Below are positions 1 through 5,921 of a stretch of DNA of 7,086 nt, one piece after another (position 1 is the stretch's first letter; every line of letters begins with the position of its first letter). The notes under the pieces are model-generated. The model saw nothing but the letters and a program-made list of their open reading frames with translations. It was not told the origin of the DNA and made no database searches. Source of the stretch: Treponema sp. (GTDB lineage: Bacteria > Spirochaetota > Spirochaetia > Treponematales > Breznakiellaceae); the NCBI GenBank assembly GCA_031281855.1, contig JAITEW010000055.1:1-7086 (forward strand), in the 5' to 3' direction. The position numbers were made by a program, and so were the translations under genes.

Positions 1-1
1 G

Positions 2-414
2 ATCTCATTCTTTCGGGGACTACCCGGTGAGTTGCATGAATCGGCGACTATTGATGGTGCTGGAGAATTTAAATATTTATACGTATTATTCTTCCGGTGT
101 CCAAGCCTTTGCTGGCTACTATCGCTATCTTCACAGGTGTGTCGCATTGGAGCTCATGGTTCGATTCGGCTTTTTTTGTACAGAATAAGAATCTGCGTAC
201 CTTGGGTTATTTGTTAATGGAAGTAATAAACAGAAGTAATTTTACGGGTATGTCTGCAACCACGGCAGCGATGGCTTCAATACATTCTACACTCACTCCC
301 CTTGCCATTCAGGTAACCGCCATGGTAATTTCGGTTTTTCCGATTATGGTCATTTATCCGTTTTTGCAGAAGTATTTTGTTACCGGCCTGACCTTGGGGG
401 CTGTGAAAGGGTAG
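2..414 (+). pseudogene. Carbohydrate ABC transporter permease (CUT1, LplC/MalG type), 3' part, frameshifted
   Basis: This is the C-terminal third of an inner-membrane permease subunit for sugar or oligosaccharide import. The gene enters from the left edge. Positions 2 to about 76 read FFRGLPGELHESATIDGAGE, the start of the EAA loop that docks on the ATPase (E-S-A-x-x-D-G-A). The loop should continue into I-I-L-P-V-S-K-P, but that part lies one frame back, from about 76 to the TAG at 412-414. One missing T in the run at 76-78 explains the break: with it restored the reading is K-Y-F-I-R-I-I-L-P. The rest matches the family end to end: a GVSHWSSWFDSAFF segment, a last membrane helix (AIQVTAMVISVFPIMVIYPF) and the typical tail LQKYFVTGLTLGAVKG. 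Both halves are well conserved, so this is either a recent inactivating mutation or a sequencing error. The family assignment is firm; pseudogene status is less so. Confidence 0.85.
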
Positions 415-426
415 AACCGGATAAGA

Positions 427-432
427 ACAGGG
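427..432 (+). promoter_or_regulatory. Ribosome binding site deciding the response-regulator start
   Basis: ACAGGG lies 7 nt before the ATG at 440. A TTG at 434 in the same frame would sit almost on top of this site, so ATG 440 is the better start. The alternative would add only two residues. Confidence 0.5.
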
Positions 433-439
433 TTTGATT

Positions 440-1204
440 ATGCGGGTGATGGTTCTTGATGATGAACCTAATATCGTAAAAGGTCTCGCCTATATGATAG
501 ACAGGTTTGGGATTCCCCACTGCGAAGTGGTTCCCAAAACAGATCCTCTGGAAGCCATTGAGTCTCTGCGTGAAAAAGCGGCGGATCTGGTTATTGCGGA
601 TATCAATATGCCCGGTATGTCGGGGCTTGTTTTTATCGAAGAGGCTCAAAAAATACGGCCCAGCCGTTTTGTCATACTTTCCGGCTACAGCGACTTTTCG
701 TATGCCCAGAAGGCAATACACCTGCAGGTTCATGAATACCTGATAAAGCCTGTGGACGAAGAGGTACTGCGCAAAATGATTTCATCGGTATTTAAGGAAA
801 TGTATTGCACCACTCCTGAAGAATACATGGAAATGTCTTCTTTCTTTTCTCCCGGATTATTTTCAAGGAACCGGAAATTTTCCGCCCATATGGAAACAAT
901 TCTCAATTTTATCCAGGAAAATTTTTCGACTGATGTTTCCATAACCAGACTCAGCGACGCTACGGGGCTGCACCCGAATTACATTTCTTCCCTTTTTGCC
1001 CGGGAGATGAACATGGGGCTTCATAAGTATGTTCAATCCCTGAAGCTTATGAAAGCCATGCAGATGCTCAGGAATAACCCTGAAATGACTATTGCCAAAA
1101 TCGCGGCAACACTCGGTTATTTTAACGAGCGTCAGTTTTTCAGGATGTTCAAAGAGTGCACCGGTAAAACCCCCGGCCGGTTCAGGGAAGAAGGCAAGGG
1201 CTAG
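440..1204 (+). CDS. Response regulator, YesN/AraC family (REC + AraC-type HTH)
   Basis: Cytoplasmic DNA-binding response regulator of 254 aa. The receiver domain covers about residues 1-120: acidic pocket D7/D8 (VMVLDDEP), phospho-acceptor D54 in VIADINMPGMSG, conserved S81 in LSGYSD, and K103 in YLIKP. A short linker (about 121-150) leads to an AraC-type double helix-turn-helix at about 153-252, with the family signature IAATLGYFNERQFFRMFKECTGKTPGRFRE. Many YesN proteins are much longer because of an extra middle region; this is the compact form. It starts 25 nt after the sugar permease stop, so it is probably co-transcribed with it. By family precedent it would respond to a YesM-type sensor kinase and control the neighbouring transporter, but no kinase is in this window. 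The partner must be upstream or elsewhere. Base composition is AT-richer than in genes to the right. Confidence 0.94.
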   Translation: MRVMVLDDEPNIVKGLAYMIDRFGIPHCEVVPKTDPLEAIESLREKAADLVIADINMPGMSGLVFIEEAQKIRPSRFVILSGYSDFSYAQKAIHLQVHEYLIKPVDEEVLRKMISSVFKEMYCTTPEEYMEMSSFFSPGLFSRNRKFSAHMETILNFIQENFSTDVSITRLSDATGLHPNYISSLFAREMNMGLHKYVQSLKLMKAMQMLRNNPEMTIAKIAATLGYFNERQFFRMFKECTGKTPGRFREEGKG

Positions 1205-1241
1205 TAGGTTGCTTGGACTAAAAGGCATGATTAATAGAAAC

Positions 1242-1340
1242 TAACCGCAAAGGCGCGGAAGGCGAAAAAGGATGGAATTACTAGACTCCTGCCTTTTTTA
1301 TCTTCTTCTTTTCGCCTTATGCTTTGCGGTTAAATTTTTT
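1242..1340 (+). terminator. Imperfect inverted repeat with T-run, likely terminator between convergent genes
   Basis: TAACCGCAAAG (1242-1252) pairs with CTTTGCGGTTA (1322-1332), and AAGGCGAAAA (1259-1268) pairs with TTTTCGCCTT (1309-1318). This gives a two-part stem around a loop of about 40 nt. On the plus strand the stem is followed by AATTTTTT (1333-1340), as in an intrinsic terminator for the response-regulator transcript. On the minus strand the following sequence is only weakly T-rich (TTAGTTTCTATT), so termination of the opposing DMT gene is less certain. The sequence resembles AACCGCAAAGGCGC-type intergenic motifs that I recall from many bacterial genomes, so it may also be a dispersed repeat copy. 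The 152-nt gap 1205-1356 holds nothing else I can identify. Confidence 0.6.
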
Positions 1341-1356
1341 GTGCCCTTGTAATTGC

Positions 1357-2283
1357 TCATGTTTGTTTTGGTTCCGCCATGGCCAGGTAAACCCCGGCCA
1401 GAACCAGGGCGGCTCCGGCCAACTGAAGAGGGGCGAGGCGCTCGCCGAGGATGAAGAAGCCGGCTGCTGCGGTGACTACAGGGATAAAATTGATGAACAC
1501 CGAGGAAACTTCCACTCCCAGGGTTTCCAGGGACCATGCGTAAAACCAGTAACCCAGGGCGGAACAGCAGATCCCCAGGAAGGCAATGTGGCCCCATACC
1601 AAAGGGGAGAGAGTCAGGCCCTTGAGGGGTTCAAAAAAGGCGAAGGGAAGGAAACCGAGAAATCCGAAGAGCGACTGCCAGAAGACGATGCAGATCCGGC
1701 TGTAGCGGCAGAATAGGGGCCGGGTAAGGAAGCAGTACGCCACCCAGCTTACGCAGGCGCCGGCCATGAAAATATAGCCCAAGCCGCTGCCGGATACGGT
1801 AAAGGAAACTCTGGCCACAAGGACGACGCCGATCATGGAGATCGCCGCTCCGGCCCAGCGGAGGATCGCAAAAGTGAGAGGAGGCTTTTCTTCCTTTCCC
1901 CCCCTGATCCTGCTGCCTGCCCATTCGGCGATCATGGTGATCACTGGAATGGCGGCGATGATGATGGAAGCCTCTGAAGCGGTAACCAGGGACACGCCGT
2001 TGTTTTCACAAAAGAAGTAGAACGTAACCCCCGTTAAGCCGGCTCCCGCGAAAAGGGGCAGATCCCTGGCTCTTATTTTTTCTCTTGGCCCAAGGCGCCT
2101 CTTAATAAAGAAAAGCAGGACCAGGGCTATAGCAAAGCGGATAGCCCCCAAGGTCATGGGGCCGAAAAACCCGATGGCGATTTTTATAGACACAAAGGAG
2201 AAGCCCCAGAACAATACGCAGCTTATAACGGCCAGCAGGGCTTTGAAGCGTTCGGAACGGAATACTTTATTGTTGCGGTTCAT
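1357..2283 (-). CDS. DMT superfamily permease, EamA family
   Basis: Inner-membrane transporter of 308 aa, the usual length for the family, with about ten hydrophobic helices in two EamA repeats (about residues 13-157 and 167-303). Helices lie near 13-35, 43-62, 75-93, 98-119, 141-157, 168-186, 197-217, 228-249, 257-278 and 284-302. Family marks are the early W-G-x-x-F (WGFSF, 26-30), the loop-helix TASEASIIIAAIPV (101-114) closing repeat one, and the FINFIPVVTAAAGFFILGERL signature (about 263-283) closing repeat two. The start is ATG with CCAGGAAG just before it, a good but closely spaced ribosome site. It lies 22 nt downstream of the KDPG aldolase gene on the same strand, so the two are very likely one operon. 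EamA proteins export or import small metabolites such as amino acids, sugars or nucleosides. The context hints at a sugar acid or related compound, but the sequence alone does not give the substrate. Confidence 0.92.
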   Translation of the reverse strand: MNRNNKVFRSERFKALLAVISCVLFWGFSFVSIKIAIGFFGPMTLGAIRFAIALVLLFFIKRRLGPREKIRARDLPLFAGAGLTGVTFYFFCENNGVSLVTASEASIIIAAIPVITMIAEWAGSRIRGGKEEKPPLTFAILRWAGAAISMIGVVLVARVSFTVSGSGLGYIFMAGACVSWVAYCFLTRPLFCRYSRICIVFWQSLFGFLGFLPFAFFEPLKGLTLSPLVWGHIAFLGICCSALGYWFYAWSLETLGVEVSSVFINFIPVVTAAAGFFILGERLAPLQLAGAALVLAGVYLAMAEPKQT

Positions 2284-2305
2284 TCTTCCTGGTGCTTACA
2301 AGGCC

Positions 2306-2950
2306 CTAGCGGTTTATCCGGCGCTGGTTCCTGACGCACTCAACCGACTTGCGGCAGGTTTCCGTGATCGCCTCATAATTCCCGGCCAAAAGGGCTTTGC
2401 GTTCGCAGAGCCAGCCTCCGCCTACAGCCGCCACTTGGGGGATGATATATTCAGAAAGGTTACTGAGATCAACTCCGCCTGTGGGAATGAACCGTACATT
2501 TTGGAAAGGGCCCGAAAGGGCTTGTATCGCCTTTACGCCGCCGTACACATTTGCAGGGAAGAACTTGAGTTCCGAGAGGCCTGCGTTCAATGCGGTGGTG
2601 ATCTCCGTAGGGGTAACGCAGCCGGGAAACACCGCGATGTTCCGGCTTAGACAGTATTCGACAATCCTGGGATCAAAACCGGGGGAAACAATGAAGGAAG
2701 CGCCTTGCTCAATAGCGGCCTTGCAGTTCTCGAGGGTAAGCACCGTGCCTCCGCCGAGGAGGATGTCCGGACATTCCTGGGCGACTTTGCCGATAGCATC
2801 CAGACCCGCAGGGGTGCGCAGGGTGATCTCCATAACCGGCACCCCTCCGGCATCGAGCGCCCTGGCGGCCTTAACCGCCTGCCCGGCGTCATCAATAACT
2901 ACAACAGGTATCAAACCTATGGCGGTAATTTTTTCTGTTACAGGGTTCAT
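2306..2950 (-). CDS. eda: KDPG/KHG aldolase (2-dehydro-3-deoxyphosphogluconate aldolase)
   Basis: Cytoplasmic class I aldolase of 214 aa that splits 2-keto-3-deoxy-6-phosphogluconate into pyruvate and glyceraldehyde 3-phosphate (Entner-Doudoroff, uronate and hexonate pathways). Relatives also act on 4-hydroxy-2-oxoglutarate. Visible active-site elements: E41 and R45 in MEITLRTPAG, GGGTVL (67-72), PGCVTPTE (109-116), Schiff-base lysine K129 in ELKFFPA, the phosphate-binding TGGVD (157-161) and VGGGWL near 177-181. The start chosen is ATG at 2950, giving MNPVTEKITAIGLIPVVVIDD, which aligns with the normal family N-terminus. The frame stays open for 53 more codons upstream, but that stretch is unlike any aldolase and enters the divergent gene. 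No clear Shine-Dalgarno precedes the ATG; instead a small hairpin (2959-2978) lies about 8 nt before it. It is the first gene of an operon with the EamA permease. Confidence 0.95.
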   Translation of the reverse strand: MNPVTEKITAIGLIPVVVIDDAGQAVKAARALDAGGVPVMEITLRTPAGLDAIGKVAQECPDILLGGGTVLTLENCKAAIEQGASFIVSPGFDPRIVEYCLSRNIAVFPGCVTPTEITTALNAGLSELKFFPANVYGGVKAIQALSGPFQNVRFIPTGGVDLSNLSEYIIPQVAAVGGGWLCERKALLAGNYEAITETCRKSVECVRNQRRINR

Positions 2951-2958
2951 ATTTTTAT

Positions 2959-2978
2959 TTTGCCACTGTGGAGGCAAA
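2959..2978. promoter_or_regulatory. Inverted repeat TTTGCC-N8-GGCAAA before eda, operator or leader hairpin candidate
   Basis: Six-base arms at 2959-2964 and 2973-2978 flank an 8-nt centre. The inner part also reads CCAC-T-GTGG, an alternative 4-bp hairpin. In the eda leader RNA it would sit about 8 nt before the start codon, where a ribosome site is expected. It could be a repressor operator or a translation-control hairpin. Role is inferred from position and symmetry only. Confidence 0.35.
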
Positions 2979-3059
2979 TTGGGAAGCCCCAGGGAGGCCT
3001 GAAAACCCGCCGCTCCCGGCAGGCCGGCTGTGCTCTTTACCCCTTTTGCCAAAGGAACT

Positions 3060-3089
3060 AGTATACCTGTGTGATCAAGAAACTGAGAA
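3060..3089 (-). promoter_or_regulatory. Candidate promoter for the eda-EamA operon
   Basis: Reading the minus strand, TTCTCA (-35, positions 3089-3084) and TATACT (-10, positions 3065-3060) are separated by 18 nt and match the sigma-70 consensus at 4/6 and 5/6 positions. Initiation near 3053 would give a leader of about 100 nt before the eda ATG. The -35 element lies inside the first codons of the divergent radical SAM gene. This is a pattern match only. Confidence 0.35.
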
Positions 3090-4723
3090 TCGTCCTGGCT
3101 GCGGTTCATTTTGAACCGGGACCTGACGCGGTTCCCTTAGGTGCGGCTTCTGTCGCAGCGGCTTTGAAACAGGCGTTCAGGGACGCGGTGGAAGTAGTTC
3201 TCGCGGAGAGTTTTGCCGCCGCTGGCCCTGAAGCCCTGGTCCGGGAAATAAGCGAAAAAGCGGCGGATGCTGTCGGCTTTTCCCTTTATTCATGGAACCG
3301 CGAGGTTTGCGCCGCTGCCGCAAAAATGCTGCGCAGAGATCCGGTGAATAAAGGGTTGTTTGTTTTTTGCGGCGGCCCTGACGCGTCGGCCCGGAGCGGG
3401 GGCCTTTTGGTTTCCCAGGGCGGTTTCTTTGACAGCGTTGTCAAAGGCGAAGGGGAGGAACAGGCGGTCTGGCTGATTAGGGAACGTTTCCCCTGGGTTG
3501 AAAACGTTACTCACAGTGAAAAGCCCGAGAAGCAGATAGGCGCCGTTGGTTTGGAAAACCTGCCTTCCCCCTGGCTTGACAGGACTCTTTCCTGCCAAGG
3601 CCTTCGGGGCAGGGGGGTGCTTTGGGAATTGGCCCGCGGCTGCCCATACTGCTGCGCTTATTGTTATGAATCCAAAGGGGACCGCAGGGTCAGGTATTTT
3701 GGGGAACACAGGATACGCCGGGAACTGGAGCTTTTTATCTGTGAAAGGCCGGCGTATGTTTTTATCCTGGACCCTACGTTCAACATCGATGAAAAGCGCG
3801 GGCTCCGCATACTTGATATGATTATCGAAAAAAGCAGGGCTGCGGGTTTTATGCAGCCCTCCCGGAGAAACCCCATTCACTGGCATTTTGAAATCCGGGG
3901 GGAACTGGTAACAAAGGCCCAGGCCCGGCGCTTTGCCCTGCTTGGCGCTTCCCTTCAGATTGGGCTCCAGAGCGCCGATGCGGATGTATGCGCCCACTCA
4001 GGCAGGAGCTTTGACCGGAAACGTTTCAGCGCGGGCATAGAACGCCTCAACCGCGAAGGGGTGGTTTTCGGTATTGACCTTATTTACGGCCTTCCCAGGG
4101 ATACGTTAAAGGGATTTATGCGGAGCCTGGACTATGCTCTTTCGCTCCGGCCTAATAACATCGATCTGTTCCGTCTTTCAGTGCTCCCAGGCACGGCCCT
4201 TTGGGACTGGGCTCCTAACCTGGGGATCAGGATGAATCCTTCAGCCCCTTATGAGGTCGAGGAGACTACGGAATTTCCGGCAGCGGATCTTGACACCGCA
4301 GAAGCCCTTTCCGGGGCTGCGGATGTTTTTTATAACCGCGGAAGGGCGGTGGCTTGGTTTACCAGCGCCGTCAAACCCCTCAGGATGACGCCTTCGGTTT
4401 TTCTCTCACGCTTTATGATCTCCCAGGAGTACCGGTCCCTGACGGAACGCGCCGCGTGTGATTCCCTTACTGTTGAAAAAGCCCAACTGCAATTTCTTGA
4501 AGCCTGCTATAGAGACGCGAAGAAGGCGCAGCTCGTCCCTGCCCTGCGGGACCTGGTACGCTACCACGGCGCCTGGGGGCGGGCTTTGGCGGAAGGTAAA
4601 AAAACAAAGCTGTCTTTTACCTACAATCCCGAAATGATCCTTGGGGCAGGTGTTTTCGATATTGAAAAATTCGCCGCTTCTGTCAAGCCTTGTCCCGGAC
4701 AGCTTGTGGTCGGGCCGGAGTAG
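3071..4723 (+). CDS. B12-binding domain radical SAM protein, DUF4080-like C-terminus
   Basis: Predicted cytoplasmic [4Fe-4S] enzyme of 550 aa. Residues about 1-140 form a Rossmann-like cobalamin-binding domain (PLGAASVAAALK at 22-33, VGFSLYSWN at 68-76, FVFCGGPDAS at 97-106, VVKGEGEE at 123-130). The radical SAM core (about 180-375) has the cluster motif CPYCCAYC, with C191, C195 and C198 in the CxxxCxxC spacing. It also has FILDPTFNID (231-240), IHWHFEIRGEL (269-279), IGLQSAD (297-303) and DLIYGLPRDT (336-345). The tail (about 380-550) resembles DUF4080, whose role is unknown. Members of the wider class include methyltransferases and other C-C bond or rearrangement enzymes; the reaction here cannot be read from sequence. 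GTG 3071 is the first possible start because a stop lies at 3059-3061. The nearest ribosome-site-like sequence, AAAGGA (3051-3056), is unusually far away at 14 nt. Its 3' end overlaps the convergent DUF2974 gene by 41 bp. Confidence 0.92.
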   Translation: MIKKLRIVLAAVHFEPGPDAVPLGAASVAAALKQAFRDAVEVVLAESFAAAGPEALVREISEKAADAVGFSLYSWNREVCAAAAKMLRRDPVNKGLFVFCGGPDASARSGGLLVSQGGFFDSVVKGEGEEQAVWLIRERFPWVENVTHSEKPEKQIGAVGLENLPSPWLDRTLSCQGLRGRGVLWELARGCPYCCAYCYESKGDRRVRYFGEHRIRRELELFICERPAYVFILDPTFNIDEKRGLRILDMIIEKSRAAGFMQPSRRNPIHWHFEIRGELVTKAQARRFALLGASLQIGLQSADADVCAHSGRSFDRKRFSAGIERLNREGVVFGIDLIYGLPRDTLKGFMRSLDYALSLRPNNIDLFRLSVLPGTALWDWAPNLGIRMNPSAPYEVEETTEFPAADLDTAEALSGAADVFYNRGRAVAWFTSAVKPLRMTPSVFLSRFMISQEYRSLTERAACDSLTVEKAQLQFLEACYRDAKKAQLVPALRDLVRYHGAWGRALAEGKKTKLSFTYNPEMILGAGVFDIEKFAASVKPCPGQLVVGPE

Positions 4724-5861
4724 CGCTTTTTTCCGGAAGCTGTTTCTTTTTCTGAGCCGGAAGCAGGGTATAGATATTGTTCTTCGCAGCCCGGAGCAGG
4801 GCGCTTAGGGTTTTGAAAACCATATCCCGTGACTGATCGTCAATGCTGGTCAGAGACTGGATCATGACCACCGCGTTCCTGAGCCAGCCGGCAGTGAGCT
4901 CCGGTATGGACGATGTTTCGGTAGAACTGAGTATAGTATAGAGGGCCTCCGTAAAACTCTGGCGCTGTTTGTAGTCAAGCCCTGCGAGCCATTCTTTAAT
5001 AGTACGGTCAATGAAGCGGCTTTCCTTATTAATCCTTTTAAGCCGGACCACGTCTGCAGGGGCTACTTCCCAGGAATACACGTCATGCTGAAGCAGCCCG
5101 GTTTGCGTACTCTTAACTACCGTGTAATTGTTTTCATGCTCGAAGAGCATCCCGATGACGGATGTCTCGGGAACAAAGGAAATGATTTTATCCCTAATGG
5201 CTTTGTAGCCTTCGCTGTGTATGACATGGGCCTTGAAACCCGGAGCGTCGTTACTGTATATTTCGCTGATCCTGCGCCGTATTTTTTTCGAACAGAAAGA
5301 CGCCGCGTAAACCGCCAGGTTCCCTCCCTTTGAATGGCCTCCTATCCGCAAGGGGCCGCGGATCTGCCGGGCTGTCTTTTCCAGGTAGCATACCGCTTCC
5401 CTCTGTGCAGGTATTTCGGCGCTAAAGCTCATGTTGAAACTTTCCTTCCAGCCTACCAGGGTGTTGTCGGTTCCCCGGTAGGTGATGAAAGAACTTTTGT
5501 CTCCTGTAAGAATCGTAAGAGCCGCAAATTGTTTTTCTACTTCCGGATCGATCTGGTTGATATAGCCGGTTAGACCCATACCCCCGTAGCGCCGGGATGC
5601 GCCGAGGGCCGTCAGAAGGAGGGGGTCTTTGGGGCAGACAAAGAGCTTGTCAAAATGACCGGGTTTTTTCTTCATAGCTTTTGCGAAGGTCCTTGCCGCT
5701 TCTTCGAGGCTGATAGCTTCGGAATCATCAATACCGGGAACGATATTGTCCAGAGGAAGGTAGGACAAATGGGTAAGTATGATGTTGTCTACAGGGTTAA
5801 AGGGGGACTGTTCCAGAGACAAATCCCCCCGCCATTCAAGGTAATCAAAAATATCAGCCAT
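4683..5861 (-). CDS. DUF2974 (Mbeg1-like) alpha/beta hydrolase-fold protein
   Basis: Protein of 392 aa without a signal peptide or clear membrane helix, so probably cytoplasmic. The N-terminus MADIFDYLEWRGDLSLEQSP and the following NPVDNIILTHLSYLPLDNIV are typical of DUF2974 proteins. The alpha/beta hydrolase features are clear: a lipase-like FITYRGTDNTLVGWKESFNM stretch (125-144), a nucleophile elbow GGHSKGGN with S177, a candidate catalytic aspartate D205 in SNDAPGF, and a candidate histidine H259 in LLQHDVYSW. So a serine esterase or lipase-like activity is likely, but no substrate is established for the family as far as I know. The last 25 residues are Lys/Pro/Ala-rich (QKKKQLPEKSATPARPQ) and look unstructured; they come from the region overlapping the convergent radical SAM gene. 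ATG 5861 fits the family N-terminus, though no good Shine-Dalgarno precedes it. It is divergent from polB. Confidence 0.92.
   Translation of the reverse strand: MADIFDYLEWRGDLSLEQSPFNPVDNIILTHLSYLPLDNIVPGIDDSEAISLEEAARTFAKAMKKKPGHFDKLFVCPKDPLLLTALGASRRYGGMGLTGYINQIDPEVEKQFAALTILTGDKSSFITYRGTDNTLVGWKESFNMSFSAEIPAQREAVCYLEKTARQIRGPLRIGGHSKGGNLAVYAASFCSKKIRRRISEIYSNDAPGFKAHVIHSEGYKAIRDKIISFVPETSVIGMLFEHENNYTVVKSTQTGLLQHDVYSWEVAPADVVRLKRINKESRFIDRTIKEWLAGLDYKQRQSFTEALYTILSSTETSSIPELTAGWLRNAVVMIQSLTSIDDQSRDMVFKTLSALLRAAKNNIYTLLPAQKKKQLPEKSATPARPQAVRDKA
4684..4706. other. Strong hairpin inside the convergent gene overlap
   Basis: CAAGC (4684-4688) pairs with GCTTG (4702-4706), and TGTCC (4691-4695) pairs with GGACA (4697-4701) around a single C. 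A 2-base bulge (CT) interrupts one side. The symmetry works on both strands. It lies in the last codons of the radical SAM gene and at the stop codon of the DUF2974 gene. A transcript-end or RNA-stability role is plausible, but no T-run follows directly on either strand. Confidence 0.45.
4700..4751 (+). terminator. Candidate intrinsic terminator of the radical SAM gene
   Basis: CAGCTT (4700-4705) and CCGGA (4715-4719) pair with the continuous arm TCCGGAAGCTG (4732-4742), leaving a 9-nt bulge and a 12-nt loop. T-rich sequence follows (TTTCTTTTTC, 4742 onward region). The element lies across the radical SAM stop codon and inside the 3' coding end of the opposing DUF2974 gene. The bulge makes it weaker than a textbook terminator. 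It shares bases 4700-4706 with the preceding hairpin, so the two could be alternative folds. Confidence 0.4.
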
Positions 5862-5885
5862 GAATAAACGATACCAATTTTTCTC

Positions 5886-5915
5886 TTGTGAAACTAGCCT
5901 TGACTAAGATAAAAT
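5886..5915 (+). promoter_or_regulatory. Candidate polB promoter predicting a leaderless transcript
   Basis: TTGTGA (5886-5891, 4/6 to TTGACA) and TAAAAT (5910-5915, 5/6 to TATAAT) are 18 nt apart. Transcription would start about 7 nt after the -10 box, at or next to the polB ATG at 5922. The 60-bp gap 5862-5921 also has to hold the promoter of the divergent DUF2974 gene, for which I see no convincing match. Confidence 0.4.
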
Positions 5916-5921
5916 TACCAC

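Noticed and set aside
64..84. Programmed -1 frameshifting in the permease
   Set aside because: The required shift lies after position 72, because the other frame has a stop at 70-72, and no canonical slippery heptamer is found there. A lost T is simpler.
1324..2020. Plus-strand open frames opposite the EamA permease
   Set aside because: They are low-complexity antisense readings of a hydrophobic protein gene. The minus-strand product has ten helices and EamA signatures.
2951..3109. A 53-residue N-terminal extension of the KDPG aldolase frame
   Set aside because: The stretch does not resemble any aldolase, the family N-terminus begins at the ATG at 2950, and the extension would run into the start of the divergent radical SAM gene and past the eda promoter candidate.
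3290..3997. A 235-codon open frame on the minus strand inside the radical SAM gene
   Set aside because: It is the antisense shadow of a GC-rich gene. Its translation is rich in Pro, Ala and Gly without any recognisable motif, while the plus-strand product is clear.
5900..5915. TTGACT (5900-5905) as -35 with TAAAAT (5910-5915) as -10 for polB
   Set aside because: The two boxes are only 4 nt apart, far too close for a sigma-70 promoter. TTGTGA at 5886 gives a workable 18-nt spacer instead.
5862..5921. SOS (LexA) control of polB
   Set aside because: Pol II is damage-induced in some bacteria, but I see no CTGT-N8-ACAG, GAAC-type or TTTG-N5-CAAA box in this gap. The short CTTGACTAAG near-palindrome at 5899-5908 does not match a known LexA site.
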